From contig JAHDPO010000044.1 in assembly GCA_018434325.1 (NCBI GenBank), positions 1-64,000 of the forward strand: a stretch of 64,000 nucleotides of DNA. Direction: 5' to 3'. The stretch comes from Clostridia bacterium. Its GTDB lineage: Bacteria > Bacillota > Peptococcia > DRI-13 > UBA5745. This document shows, in pieces, positions 8,649 to 17,570 of the stretch. Made by a program: the position numbers and the translations under genes. The notes under the pieces are model-generated. The model was not told the DNA's origin. It ran no database searches and saw only the letters and a list, made by a program, of their open reading frames with translations. Positions within the stretch are counted from its first letter, which is position 1. Each line of letters begins with the position of its first letter.

Positions 8649-9323
8649 TCAGCCCAAAGCCTCGCCGGAGCTGCCGCCGCCTGCACCGCCGCTGCCGGCA
8701 ATGCCGCCTTTAACGTAGCCTATCTCCACCCGCTTCAGCCCTTCATCCCACTTCACTATAGCCCCCAGCCACTGGCCAACAAAGCGTACCGGCACCATAG
8801 TCCGGCCGTTGATAATCATTGGCGCCGCATCCATGGCTAGAGACCGGCCCCCGACCAGCACATCTTTTTGTCCCACCGTCAGCAGAATCTGGCGGCTGTC
8901 CATCACATAGGTTACCTGCCGTGTATCGCCATTCCAGATCACTTCAGCCCCCAGCGCCTCACCTACAAAGCGCAGAGGCACAAAGGTACGGCCCTCAAGA
9001 ACCTGAGGGGGAGCATCAAGGCTGCCTTTGCCGCCGGGAACGCCGCCGGGGTTATAGTACTCCACCTGGGTATTTCCCGGCCATAAATAAATTCTGTACA
9101 AATTCTGACTTTCCCAAGCCTGCCACTCGGTTTCCAGGGCCGCCAGCCGGTTCTCCAGCTTGGACAGCTTGTCCTCCCGGGCCAGAAACTTCTGCTGCAG
9201 CCAATTGGCCAGGCCGGACTCCGACATCAGCACCTCCCCCGCCCATAAAGGCGAGGAAAAAACCATGGCGCCGGCCAGGATCAGTGAAGCCAGGCCTATT
9301 TTTTTGCTATTATTAATCTTCAC
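8649..9323 (-). CDS. Secreted stalk-domain (copper amine oxidase N-terminal-like) protein
   Basis: A 224-residue protein with a GTG start preceded by AAGGAG. A signal peptide (IGLASLILAGAMVFSSPLWA) comes first, then a short predicted coiled coil (REDKLSKLENRLAALETEWQ), then two half-repeats with the stalk signature: GRTFVPLRFVGEALGAEVIW and GRTMVPVRFVGQWLGAIVKW. The Gly/Ser-rich tail is probably flexible. It is likely an envelope or wall-associated protein; no catalytic residues are seen. The same domain occurs at the left edge of the window. Confidence 0.85.
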   Translation of the reverse strand: MKINNSKKIGLASLILAGAMVFSSPLWAGEVLMSESGLANWLQQKFLAREDKLSKLENRLAALETEWQAWESQNLYRIYLWPGNTQVEYYNPGGVPGGKGSLDAPPQVLEGRTFVPLRFVGEALGAEVIWNGDTRQVTYVMDSRQILLTVGQKDVLVGGRSLAMDAAPMIINGRTMVPVRFVGQWLGAIVKWDEGLKRVEIGYVKGGIAGSGGAGGGSSGEALG

Positions 9324-9473
9324 CTGGTCTGTCTCCTTGATGATTTGGCTATCCGGTCATCTTTTCGACCTTCCAGGCAGATTATATCACAATTTGCGGT
9401 AATTCCCAAAGGGAAGGACAGGAAGTCTTGTCAAAAAACAACGTCGAAAAAATTAAATTTTTGTAAACAGCGT

Positions 9474-9530
9474 CAAAAATAACCCCGGCGCCCCTGAGGG
9501 CAGCGTACCGCCCTGTTGGCAACCGGGGTC
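9474..9530 (-). terminator. Intrinsic terminator of the mreB gene
   Basis: On the minus strand, an ACCCCGG/CCGGGGT stem enclosing a GC-rich internal hairpin is followed by TATTTTT, about 50 bases after the mreB stop. Confidence 0.7.
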
Positions 9531-9579
9531 ATGTGAATACAGTTCGTTGGCCTTCATCTTCGGGGCTTCAACTCCGGCT

Positions 9580-10608
9580 TTAGCCCCGGCCCTGGGAGCG
9601 TTTGAAGGATCGGGCCGATTCCAGCAGATCCAGGTTAACTAAAGCTTTGGCCGTACCCATAGCCACGCATTGCACCGGGTTTTCGGCCACGTGCACCGGC
9701 AGCTGAGTCTCATTCATCAAACGGATATCCAGGCCGTGCAGCAAAGCGCCGCCGCCCGTAAGAACGATGCCTTTGTCCATGATGTCTGCCGCCAGTTCCG
9801 GCGGCGTCCGCTCCAGCACTTCCTTGGAAGCGGCCACAATGGTGTCGATTTGCTCCTTCATGGCCTCATGGGCCTCATCGCAAGTAACAACAATATTTTT
9901 GGGCAAGCCGCTGACCAGATCCCGGCCCCGGATTTCTACTTCCTTGTTTTCCCGCTCTTCCGGCCAGGCCGAGCCGATCTCCTGCTTCATTTCCTCTGCC
10001 GTCCGCTCACCGATCATCATATTGTGATAACGGCGCATATAGCGAACCAGGGATTCATCCAGCTTGTCGCCGCCTACCCGCACGGATTTGCTGATGACGA
10101 TGCCGCCTAAGGACAGCACCGCAATATCCGTGGTGCCGCCGCCGATGTCCACCACCATGGAGCCGGCAGGAGCCGCAATATCCAGACCGGCGCCTAAAGC
10201 AGCGGCCAAAGGCTCCTCGATCAAAAAGCACTGCTTGGCCCCGGCGGCAATAGCCGCCTGGCGCACCGCCCGCTCTTCAACGCTGGTAACGCCGGAGGGA
10301 ATGCCCACCATGACCCGGGGCTTAAAAAACTGACGGCTCATGGCCTTATTAATGAAGTAACGCAGCATTTTCTCCGTCACCTCATAATCGGCGATAACCC
10401 CTTCCTTCATGGGCCGAATGGCCCTGATATTGCCGGGGGTCCGCCCCAGCATAGCCCAAGCCTCGCTGCCCACGGAAATCACCCGGTTGGTATTGGTGTC
10501 CAGCGCCACCACCGAAGGCTCGTTCAGGACGATACCTTTATTTTTCACATAAACCAGGATGCTGGCTGTACCTAAGTCAATACCGATATCTTCCCCAAAA
10601 CTAAACAC
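9580..10608 (-). CDS. mreB: Rod-shape-determining protein MreB/Mbl
   Basis: A 342-residue actin-like protein. It shows phosphate-1 IGIDLGTASILVYVK, phosphate-2 MVVDIGGGTTDIAVLS and the adenosine motif GIVLTGGGALLHGLD. It forms membrane-bound filaments that organise cell-wall synthesis along the rod. The start is GTG, 7 bases after GGGAGG. In Bacillus the paralogue mbl follows spoIIID; here spoIIID lies 15 kb away on the same strand, so this may be the Mbl-type copy (inference). It has its own terminator. Confidence 0.93.
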   Translation of the reverse strand: MFSFGEDIGIDLGTASILVYVKNKGIVLNEPSVVALDTNTNRVISVGSEAWAMLGRTPGNIRAIRPMKEGVIADYEVTEKMLRYFINKAMSRQFFKPRVMVGIPSGVTSVEERAVRQAAIAAGAKQCFLIEEPLAAALGAGLDIAAPAGSMVVDIGGGTTDIAVLSLGGIVISKSVRVGGDKLDESLVRYMRRYHNMMIGERTAEEMKQEIGSAWPEERENKEVEIRGRDLVSGLPKNIVVTCDEAHEAMKEQIDTIVAASKEVLERTPPELAADIMDKGIVLTGGGALLHGLDIRLMNETQLPVHVAENPVQCVAMGTAKALVNLDLLESARSFKRSQGRG

Positions 10609-10748
10609 GCTAAATCCTCCCGATCTTCCTGTACTTCCCCATTATGTGATTTATGTCAACATTTTTGATTGCAGATGAGTATAATTGTACACTGTTTCCG
10701 CGGCATTTGCACTAGCTATTTTTCTCTGGCCTCTGCCGTTTTTTTCCT

Positions 10749-11912
10749 TTAATCGATCTCGATCAATTCGTAATCCAGGCAGCCCAGACCAATTTTTTCA
10801 CCGTGCTCCAAACCGCTTAGCCAATCGGTATCGGGATGGCAGAAGGTAAAGACGTCCTGTTCGCCAACTCCCGCATGTTCCTGGCCGGCGCAGGCAGCAC
10901 CGTCATGCCCTTCCTTGGCCAGCTTCTTCGCCAATACGCTGCCGGGAATCACCGGCTGCCCCTTAGCCTTATCTACGCAGGCCTTATCAAGAGCCACCGG
11001 ATCAAAGGAGGCAAAAAAGCCCACGTCGGGAATAATCGGCAGGTCATTATGGGACATGCAGTCGCAGGCAGGGGAAATATCCACCATCAGACTGATATGG
11101 AAACAAGGCCGGTCCTGCACCACCGCTTGCGCATATTCGGCAATTTTTTTGCTCAGCAAAGTATTGCTCTCATCCCAAGGCACCTGCACCGCACCGAAGG
11201 GGCAGGCGCTGATGCAGCGGCCGCAGCCGACGCAAAGCTCTTGATTAATGAAGGCTTTATTGTCCTGATCCATGGAAATAGCGTCCTGACCGCAGTCCAT
11301 GATGCAGGCCCGGCAGCTTCGGCATTTTGGCGCCTTGATCTTAGGCTTGCCTTCGCAATGCATGTCCATTTTCCCGGGAATAGAGCCGCCGCCCATGCCC
11401 AGGTTTTTTAAGGTACCGCCAAAGCCCGTGCTTTCGTGACCTTTAAAATGGGTGAGGGAAATCACGATATCGGCGTCCATCAGGGCCCGGCCGATTTTGG
11501 CTTTTTGCACAAATTCGCCGTTTTTCACCGGCACTTCCACGTCGTCATTGCCTTTTAAGCCGTCGCCGATAATGATGGGGCAGCCGGTAGAAAATGGACT
11601 GAAACCGTTTTCAAAAGCAGCCTCCAGATGATCTACGGCGTTTTTGCGGCGGCCGCTGTATAGGGTGTTGCAGTCCGTCAAAAAGACCCAGCCCCCCTGC
11701 TCTTTCACCATATCCACCAAAACCTTGGCGTAATTAGGCCGCAGGTAACCCAAGTTGCCCGGCTCTCCCAAATGCAGCTTGATGGCTGTATAGCGTCCGG
11801 CAAAATCGATATCCTTCATGCCGGCGGCCGTTGCCAGATTGCGCAGCTTAACCAGCAGGTTATTGCCGAATTTTGTCCGCAGGTTTGTGAAATATACTTT
11901 GCTTTTTTCCAT
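10749..11912 (-). CDS. DUF362 protein with two 4Fe-4S motifs
   Basis: A 387-residue protein. The N-terminal and C-terminal parts belong to the DUF362 family (KLHLGEPGNLGYLRP; SLTHFKGHESTGFGGTLKNLGMG). Near residues 195-245 there are two ferredoxin-like clusters, CRSCRACIMDCGQDAI and CVGCGRCISACPFGAV. This DUF362-ferredoxin arrangement is common in anaerobes, but its reaction is unknown; an electron-transfer role is likely. GGGAG lies upstream of the ATG. The upp gene follows on the complementary side upstream (11949) and could share a transcript. Confidence 0.85.
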   Translation of the reverse strand: MEKSKVYFTNLRTKFGNNLLVKLRNLATAAGMKDIDFAGRYTAIKLHLGEPGNLGYLRPNYAKVLVDMVKEQGGWVFLTDCNTLYSGRRKNAVDHLEAAFENGFSPFSTGCPIIIGDGLKGNDDVEVPVKNGEFVQKAKIGRALMDADIVISLTHFKGHESTGFGGTLKNLGMGGGSIPGKMDMHCEGKPKIKAPKCRSCRACIMDCGQDAISMDQDNKAFINQELCVGCGRCISACPFGAVQVPWDESNTLLSKKIAEYAQAVVQDRPCFHISLMVDISPACDCMSHNDLPIIPDVGFFASFDPVALDKACVDKAKGQPVIPGSVLAKKLAKEGHDGAACAGQEHAGVGEQDVFTFCHPDTDWLSGLEHGEKIGLGCLDYELIEID

Positions 11913-11948
11913 TTTTCTCTCCCTTTGCCCTTACTTGCCTTTTCTCCC

Positions 11949-12584
11949 TTATAGAGTACCAAACAAGCGGTCGCCGGCGTCGCCCAGGCCGGGGCTGATA
12001 TAGCCGTTACTGGTCAGCACTTCGTCCACCGTTCCGCAATAAATCGGCACATCGGGATGATCCTTAAGAATCCGCTCCACGCCCGTTTTCGCGCCGATAA
12101 TGTTCATCAACTTGATATTTTTGGCTCCCTTTTCTTTCAGAAAACCGATGGCGGCAGAGGCGGAACCGCCGGTGGCCAGCATGGGATCCAACACTATCGT
12201 CAGCCCTTCCTTGACCTCCTCCGGCAGCTTGCAATAGTATTCTACGGGCTCCAGCGTCTCATGATCCCTGTAGAGGCCAATATGGCCGATGCGCACCGTC
12301 GGAATCAGGGTTTCTATGCCATGAACCATGCCTAAGCCCGCCCGCAGCACCGGTACCAAGGTAATCTTGGGGCCGGCCAGCTGCATGGTCTTAGCCTTGG
12401 CGATGGGCGTCTCCACTGCCACCTCTTTCAGCGGCACATCCCGGGTGACCTCATAAGCCATCAGCATGGCAATCTCGTCCACCAGCTGCCGAAAATCCTT
12501 ACTGCCCGTATTTTTGTCCCGCAAAAAGGATATTTTATGCTGGATCAGGGGATGGTCAAAAATCGTGACATTCTCGTATTTCAT
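11949..12584 (-). CDS. upp: Uracil phosphoribosyltransferase
   Basis: About 211 residues. [19 protein letters not shown] at the start, [11 protein letters not shown], and the PRPP-binding loop [15 protein letters not shown] are diagnostic. It converts uracil and PRPP to UMP in pyrimidine salvage. The first in-frame ATG (12596) would overlap its own Shine-Dalgarno (GAAGGG); the ATG at 12584 gives the usual family length and correct spacing. The DUF362 gene begins 36 bases downstream and may be co-transcribed. Confidence 0.93.
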   Translation of the reverse strand: MKYENVTIFDHPLIQHKISFLRDKNTGSKDFRQLVDEIAMLMAYEVTRDVPLKEVAVETPIAKAKTMQLAGPKITLVPVLRAGLGMVHGIETLIPTVRIGHIGLYRDHETLEPVEYYCKLPEEVKEGLTIVLDPMLATGGSASAAIGFLKEKGAKNIKLMNIIGAKTGVERILKDHPDVPIYCGTVDEVLTSNGYISPGLGDAGDRLFGTL

Positions 12585-12673
12585 TAATAGCTTCATCCCT
12601 TCATATGCAAAATCGAGAAATTTTCTATAAAAATTAATCTCTTAATTATATCGTATATCATACTCATCTGCAA

Positions 12674-12714
12674 TTAAAAACCGAGGTTTTTAATTTGCCG
12701 CACTGTGTGCGGCA
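12674..12714 (-). terminator. Hairpin terminator region downstream of mutM
   Basis: On the minus strand TGCCGCAC/GTGCGGCA forms a tight hairpin (12696-12714). It is followed by AATT and a second small hairpin AAAAACC/GGTTTTT. The position, about 75 bases after the mutM stop, suits a terminator. Confidence 0.55.
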
Positions 12715-12789
12715 GTTGGCCAAAGCTCGCATAAATAGCATACAGCGGGGAGCTTTGCCTGCGCAGATTGGTATCAGAATAGTTTCGAC

Positions 12790-13638
12790 TTAAAATGGTA
12801 GGGATTCTTTTTGACAATCGGGGCAGAAAAAGCTGCTGCGCCCGGCTACCTTGATGCGGCGGATCTCGCCGCCACAGCGGCGGCAGGGCTGGCCTTCTCT
12901 TTGGTATACCTGCAAATATTTTTGGTTGTCCCCCATCTGGTCCAAGGCGTCAACGTAATCCCGGAAGCTGGTGCCCCGGTTGACGATGCCCGCCAGCAGC
13001 ACCTGGCGGCAGGCGGCGGCCAGCTTTTCCATCTCGCCGTCAGTCAAGCTGCCGGCCGGGCGCAAGGGGTGAATGCCGGCAATAAACAGGGCTTCATCCA
13101 CATAAATATTGCCCAAACCTGCCACCACTTGCTGATCCAGCAGAGCATTTTTAATTTTGGCCTTGGGGCGGCGGGCCAGACGCTGAGCCAGCATTTGGGC
13201 GGAAAAATCCTCGTCAATGGGCTCCGGCCCCAGACCGGCCAGGCCCGCCAAACCGGGTATGCCCGCCAGATCCCGGCCCTCGGTGAGCCACCAGCGGCCA
13301 AAACGCCGCACATCCTGAAAGTGGACCTGACCGCCGCTTTGAAAATCCAAGACCACGTGAGTATGCAGAGCCGGCTCCGCTCCCTTGACATACCACAAAA
13401 GGCGGCCCGTCATCCGCAAATGGATCACCAACTGCTGGCCGTGACTAAGCTCCAAAAGCAGATATTTGCCCCGGCGGCCAAAGCCGACAATCTCCTGTCC
13501 CGGCAAAATGCAAGCATAATCCCGGGCGTCCGGCAGCAGTACGCCGGGCTGTATGATCCGCAGGCCGGCAATAACCTGTCCCTCAAGACAGACTGCCAAA
13601 CTGCGGCGTAATGTTTCGACTTCCGGCAATTCCGGCAT
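12790..13638 (-). CDS. mutM: Formamidopyrimidine-DNA glycosylase
   Basis: 282 residues from MPELPEVET, where Pro2 (after Met removal) is the catalytic nucleophile and Glu3 acts with it. The upstream in-frame GTG at 13674 is rejected because the enzyme needs this N-terminus. The C-terminal zinc finger CRRCGG...FFCPDCQ and the helix-two-turn-helix region GLGNIYVDEALF are present. The enzyme removes 8-oxoguanine and formamidopyrimidines and nicks the strand. It is monocistronic and divergent from the Fe-S regulator gene. Confidence 0.94.
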   Translation of the reverse strand: MPELPEVETLRRSLAVCLEGQVIAGLRIIQPGVLLPDARDYACILPGQEIVGFGRRGKYLLLELSHGQQLVIHLRMTGRLLWYVKGAEPALHTHVVLDFQSGGQVHFQDVRRFGRWWLTEGRDLAGIPGLAGLAGLGPEPIDEDFSAQMLAQRLARRPKAKIKNALLDQQVVAGLGNIYVDEALFIAGIHPLRPAGSLTDGEMEKLAAACRQVLLAGIVNRGTSFRDYVDALDQMGDNQKYLQVYQREGQPCRRCGGEIRRIKVAGRSSFFCPDCQKESLPF

Positions 13639-13761
13639 TGATCGCTTCCTCCTTATTACGGGGCATCGCCCCATTCTTAGCTTCCAGTTTATCCGCCGCT
13701 AATAAAGCTGTCAACGAAACAGCCAAACATTTCCTATCGCATCACTATTGTATACATTCCG

Positions 13762-13807
13762 ACTAGGAAAAAAGGGTCTTTATTTCCTAGTTATACCGTG
13801 GTATAAT
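13762..13807 (+). promoter_or_regulatory. Promoter and candidate operators of the Fe-S assembly operon
   Basis: A perfect -10 TATAAT lies at 13802-13807. It overlaps a dyad TTATACC-GT-GGTATAA (13791-13806). A second dyad, ACTAGGAAA (13762-13770) and TTTCCTAGT (13783-13791), covers the -35 position, where only a weak TTTATT is seen. This layout fits self-repression by the Rrf2-family regulator encoded just downstream (inference). Confidence 0.65.
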
Positions 13808-13825
13808 CGGTATAGGTGATGCGAA

Positions 13826-14287
13826 ATGAAAATATCCACAAAAGGTCGTTATGCCCTTCGCCTGATGCTGGATCTGGCCATGCAGCAGGAGGGCAGCTAC
13901 ACTTCATTAAAAGATGTATCGAAACGTCAGTCTGTTTCCATGAAATATTTGGAGCAAATCGTGGCTCAGCTTTGCCGGGCCGGCTACATCCGAAGCTTGC
14001 GGGGCCCCCAGGGCGGCTATCGTTTAGCCCGGGCGCCGGAGGATTATTCCATCGGCGATATCCTGCGGGTGACGGAGGGCGATCTTTCCCCTACGGCCTG
14101 TCTGCAGGATCAGCCCAATACCTGCCCGGGCGCCGCTTTTTGCCCTACCTTGCCTTTTTGGCAGGGGCTATATGATGTGGTCAACGACTACGTTAATCAC
14201 GTGACTCTGGCGGATATTGCCGCCGGATACGGCAAACAATTAATAAATGGTGAAGATATTTCTGCCGGGCTCCATCCCTGCCAATAA
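13826..14287 (+). CDS. iscR: Rrf2-family transcriptional regulator, IscR-like
   Basis: 153 residues. The N-terminal winged helix starts with STKGRYALRLMLDLA, with the family wing LRGPQGGYRLAR. Three cysteines at 92, 100 and 106 (CX7CX5C) match the IscR-type spacing that binds a 2Fe-2S cluster. It is the first gene of an operon with cysteine desulfurase and scaffold genes. It very likely senses Fe-S status and represses its own promoter, where two dyads are visible. Confidence 0.9.
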   Translation: MKISTKGRYALRLMLDLAMQQEGSYTSLKDVSKRQSVSMKYLEQIVAQLCRAGYIRSLRGPQGGYRLARAPEDYSIGDILRVTEGDLSPTACLQDQPNTCPGAAFCPTLPFWQGLYDVVNDYVNHVTLADIAAGYGKQLINGEDISAGLHPCQ

Positions 14288-14341
14288 AAACTTTACCGTT
14301 TATCCATCCACACAGTGGATAGAAAGAAGGTGTATATAGCT

Positions 14342-15523
14342 ATGCGTCGTGTTTATGCAGACAATGCCGCTACCACCGCGGTAAGTCCTCATGCATTGGA
14401 GGTTATGACCCCCTATTTCGGTAAAATCTACGGTAATCCTTCCAGCCTGCATACTTTTGGTCAGGAAGCTGCCGAAGCCATGGACAAGGCCCGGAAAACC
14501 ATGGCTCGTTATTTGGGCTGCGATTCCCGGGAAATTTACTTTACTTCCGGCGGTACGGAAGCCGACAACTGGGCTGTACAAAATGCCGCCCGGTTAGGCG
14601 AGAAAAAAGGCAAGAAGCATTTAATTACCACTACCTTTGAACATCACGCTCTGTTGCACACCATGCAGCAAATGGAAAAGCAGGGCTTTGAAGTAACTTA
14701 TCTGGACGTCCATGAGGATGGTTTGGTTCGCTTAGAAGAGCTGGCGGCTGCCCTTCGTCCCGATACGGCTTTAGTATCCATTTTATATGCCAACAATGAG
14801 ATCGGCACCATTCAGCCCATCAAGGAGATCGGCCAGCTTTGCCGGGAAAAGGGCGTTCCTTTCCATACCGACGCCGTTCAGGCCGCCGGCCACCTGCCCA
14901 TTAATGTAACGGAGCAGTTTATCGACATGCTCTCCTTGTCCGCCCATAAGTTTCACGGTCCCAAAGGCGTAGGACTCCTTTATTGCCGCCGGACTATCCC
15001 GGTGGGCAATCTGATCTACGGCGGCGGTCAGGAGCGGGGCAAACGGCCCGGCACCGAAAATCTGGCAGCCATCATGGGTATGGCCGCAGCTTTCCAAGAG
15101 TCCTGCGAAGCTATGGAGGCAGAGATGCCCCGGATAGCCGCCTTGCGCGATAAGCTGATTGCCGGCTTGCGGCCGATTTCCCGCAGCCGCCTCAACGGCC
15201 ATCCCACCAAACGGCTGCCCAACAACGTCAGTTTTTGCTTCGAGGGCATTGAAGGCGAATCCTTGCTCTTATCCCTCGACATGAAAGGCATTGCCGCTTC
15301 CTCCGGCTCCGCCTGCACCTCCGGCAGCCTGGACCCCAGCCATGTGCTTTTGGCCATCGGTCTGCCTCACGAAATTGCTCACGGCTCCCTGCGGCTGTCC
15401 TTATCCCGCTACACCACGGAAGAGGATATCGATTATATCTTGAAGGAGCTGCCGCCGATTGTAGCTTATCTGCGGGATATTTCACCGGTCTGGGAACGTT
15501 TGATGAGAGAAGAAAAAGTCTGA
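14342..15523 (+). CDS. nifS: Cysteine desulfurase (NifS/IscS type)
   Basis: About 393 residues. YADNAATTAVSPHALEVM is the classic start. LSAHKFHGPKGVG holds the PLP lysine, and SSGSACTSGSLDPSHVL holds the catalytic cysteine. It takes sulfur from cysteine for Fe-S assembly. A GTG at 14315 is in frame, but AAGAAGG 11 bases before the ATG at 14342 and family length favour the latter. It lies between iscR and the scaffold gene. Confidence 0.94.
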   Translation: MRRVYADNAATTAVSPHALEVMTPYFGKIYGNPSSLHTFGQEAAEAMDKARKTMARYLGCDSREIYFTSGGTEADNWAVQNAARLGEKKGKKHLITTTFEHHALLHTMQQMEKQGFEVTYLDVHEDGLVRLEELAAALRPDTALVSILYANNEIGTIQPIKEIGQLCREKGVPFHTDAVQAAGHLPINVTEQFIDMLSLSAHKFHGPKGVGLLYCRRTIPVGNLIYGGGQERGKRPGTENLAAIMGMAAAFQESCEAMEAEMPRIAALRDKLIAGLRPISRSRLNGHPTKRLPNNVSFCFEGIEGESLLLSLDMKGIAASSGSACTSGSLDPSHVLLAIGLPHEIAHGSLRLSLSRYTTEEDIDYILKELPPIVAYLRDISPVWERLMREEKV

Positions 15524-15575
15524 TCAAGAGGCCTGCTCAGGAAACCCTGATCAAGAAATCATGCTCAAGAAACCC
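15521..15575 (+). repeat. Imperfect tandem duplication between nifS and nifU
   Basis: Two 27-28-base units, each beginning TGATCAAGA and ending GAAACCC (15521-15547 and 15548-15575), differ at a few positions. The nifS stop codon lies in the first unit. It is probably a local duplication that lengthened the intergenic spacer. Confidence 0.75.
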
Positions 15576-15599
15576 TCGATAAAAAAGGAGTGAAACCCT

Positions 15600-16034
15600 A
15601 TGTTATATAGTGAAAAAGTTATGGATCATTTTGCCCATCCCCGCAATTTAGGCAAGATGGATGACGCCGACGGCGTCGGCGAGGTAGGCAATGCCAAATG
15701 CGGCGATATCATGAAGATGTATATCAAAGTCGAGAATGACATCATCACCGATGTGACCTTTAATACCTTCGGCTGCGCCTCCGCCATCGCCACCAGTTCT
15801 ATGGCCACGGAGCTGGTCAAAGGCAAGCCCCTGGATCAGGCGCTGGAGCTGACCAACAAAGCCGTCGTGGAAGCCCTGGACGGCCTGCCGCCGGCAAAGA
15901 TTCATTGTTCCGTTTTGGCCGAGCAAGCGATCAAAGCCGCCATTGCCGATTATTATGAGAAAAACGGCATCGAGTATGATAAAGCCGCTTTTGCCTGCGA
16001 AGACTGCGATCATTGTCATTTGCACGAAGTCTAA
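15600..16034 (+). CDS. nifU: Fe-S cluster assembly scaffold (NifU/IscU type)
   Basis: 144 residues. The three scaffold cysteines are Cys34 (NAKCGD), Cys59 (FGCASA) and Cys103 (KIHCSV). The Asp in KCGD that helps cluster release is present. It receives sulfur from the desulfurase encoded upstream and builds 2Fe-2S/4Fe-4S clusters. The C-terminal tail CEDCDHCHLHEV is an additional Cys/His patch beyond the core. AAAAAGGAG precedes the ATG. Confidence 0.93.
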   Translation: MLYSEKVMDHFAHPRNLGKMDDADGVGEVGNAKCGDIMKMYIKVENDIITDVTFNTFGCASAIATSSMATELVKGKPLDQALELTNKAVVEALDGLPPAKIHCSVLAEQAIKAAIADYYEKNGIEYDKAAFACEDCDHCHLHEV

Positions 16035-16123
16035 GCTTTACCGAGGCAGCCCTGCTGCTCTTCCCTTGTTACTTCAACCTTTTCCTTCAACCTTAACCCT
16101 TTTCCTATATCACACCCAAAACA

Positions 16124-16178
16124 AAAGACTGTCCGGTTTTCCAGGCAATTGCCTCAGGAGACCGGGCAGTCTTTTTTT
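16124..16178 (+). terminator. Intrinsic terminator of the Fe-S operon
   Basis: The stem AAAGACTGTCCGG/CCGGGCAGTCTTT is followed by a T-run, about 90 bases after nifU. Confidence 0.85.
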
Positions 16179-16280
16179 AGTTCCGGCTTAAGAACGGGAT
16201 GCCATGGATGATAGGATGATATGCGCCGGATGTAGAAAACTGGCGGCATCCGTTTAAGTTCTGTCCGCACCCCGAAATGA

Positions 16281-16415
16281 GCAAAATTGCAAGTTTAAAG
16301 TGTGCTGTTCCTTCAGAATAGCGGTCGTCCCCTGACTTCGGCACTAAATATAGTTAGATATAGCTAAATACAGCCGACAAGCGGTGTTTCGGACACTTTA
16401 AACTTGCAATTTTGC
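16281..16415. repeat. Element bounded by perfect 23-bp inverted repeats
   Basis: The 23 bases at 16281-16303 (beginning GCAAAATTGCAAG) recur as an exact reverse complement at 16393-16415. The 89-base interior includes the A/T-rich stretch AAATATAGTTAGATATAGC. The element lies in a 440-base gap between the nifU terminator and the Cys-cluster gene. It encodes no obvious ORF. A small MITE-like element or a structured RNA is possible. Confidence 0.65.
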
Positions 16416-16472
16416 GCACAAATGGCTCAGCAAGCAAGATACCCCCTCCAACCAAGGCAACTAAACAGGCAT

Positions 16473-17387
16473 TCATTCCGCCGCCAGCAAACGCTGCCAT
16501 AATCCTTCATTGACTACATCCCGGATGGCTATGTCGGCAAACCGTTCCTTACCGGCAAAGCCTTTGGATTGATACGCCTGCCAATCCCCGGCTACCTGCT
16601 CGCCCAGAAGGTGGATCAGCTCGTTTTCTCCTTCGTTGACGATTTGCCGGCGCAAGGCTTCGGCCCGGCGGCTGGAGGGCAGGCAAACGTAGCTTTGGCA
16701 GACCAGCGGGCGTAAAGCGTGAGCCCGGCAGCGCTGCTTGTCCAGATCCAGAAAAACACAGTTGCCTCTTTCCAGACGCCGCAAATAAATATCGACGACT
16801 CCGGGGCTTTCCCCTACGCCCTTCGCTGCGGCCGCCTTTTCTTTGGCTGCCGGCTCTACGGTCACCGCCCCGGCTGTCTCCATCGCAGCCTTCTCAGCCG
16901 CCACATCAGCAGCATCAGCAGCATCGGCGGCAGCACCGCCCCGGATTTCGGCGTATTCCCTGATAAAACGCAGATTTTGCCTGGTATCCTTTTGCCGCAA
17001 ACTGCCAGAATATAAAGAGACGTTGCCGACGCCTCCCATACTATCGTTGTCCATTGCTTCGCCGACGCCGCCCTTGGTGTTGCTGTTGCCGCTTGCTTCG
17101 CCGCGATCTCTTGCGCCGTCTGCCTCAGTTCCATAAAGCGCCGCCGCATACCGCAACACATCCGGCGCCGTCAACGGCACCCGCTCCCAGCAGCAATTGC
17201 TGCAGCCGTCACAGGGAGCCACCTTTTCCTCCTGAAAATCATTAAGAGCATCCAAATAATCCTGCACGCTGGCCTGCTGGTCCAATATCTGCACATCATA
17301 GTTCAGCATACCGTCGCTGCCTTTGACCAGCTTAATTTTTACTTTATTTTGCGCTGTATTCTCCACTTCCCTTTTGCCCCCATACAC
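16473..17387 (-). CDS. YkgJ-type cysteine-cluster protein
   Basis: Up to 304 residues. The CxxCxxCC motif (PCDGCSNCCW, near residue 60) and the C-terminal GNCVFLDLDKQRCRAHALRP...C are those of the YkgJ family, a putative Zn- or Fe-chelating domain of unknown role. Between them lies an insertion of about 110 residues that is low in complexity (Ala-rich repeats such as AADAADAADVAAEKAA and Gly/Asn-rich parts), atypical of the family. The start is uncertain: GTG at 17387 is the longest option and a GTG at 17366 is possible. Confidence 0.7.
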   Translation of the reverse strand: MYGGKREVENTAQNKVKIKLVKGSDGMLNYDVQILDQQASVQDYLDALNDFQEEKVAPCDGCSNCCWERVPLTAPDVLRYAAALYGTEADGARDRGEASGNSNTKGGVGEAMDNDSMGGVGNVSLYSGSLRQKDTRQNLRFIREYAEIRGGAAADAADAADVAAEKAAMETAGAVTVEPAAKEKAAAAKGVGESPGVVDIYLRRLERGNCVFLDLDKQRCRAHALRPLVCQSYVCLPSSRRAEALRRQIVNEGENELIHLLGEQVAGDWQAYQSKGFAGKERFADIAIRDVVNEGLWQRLLAAE

Positions 17388-17570
17388 TGCCGGCTTGTCA
17401 GGACCGGCTCTCTTTATCTATGCCGTATTTTCTCATTCATATCGCAAGCCGTTTTTTCAACCTTGCTTCTGCTCTCCAAAGTGTCTATAATATTAATATT
17501 AGCCCACGCAGCATATATTTAACATAACACATATAATCCTGCAAAATACATTATAATTGGAGTGCCGCCT

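Noticed and set aside
12811-13611. Open frame of 266 codons on the plus strand
   Set aside because: It is antisense to mutM, a clear gene with all catalytic motifs. GC-rich codon use leaves long empty frames opposite real genes.
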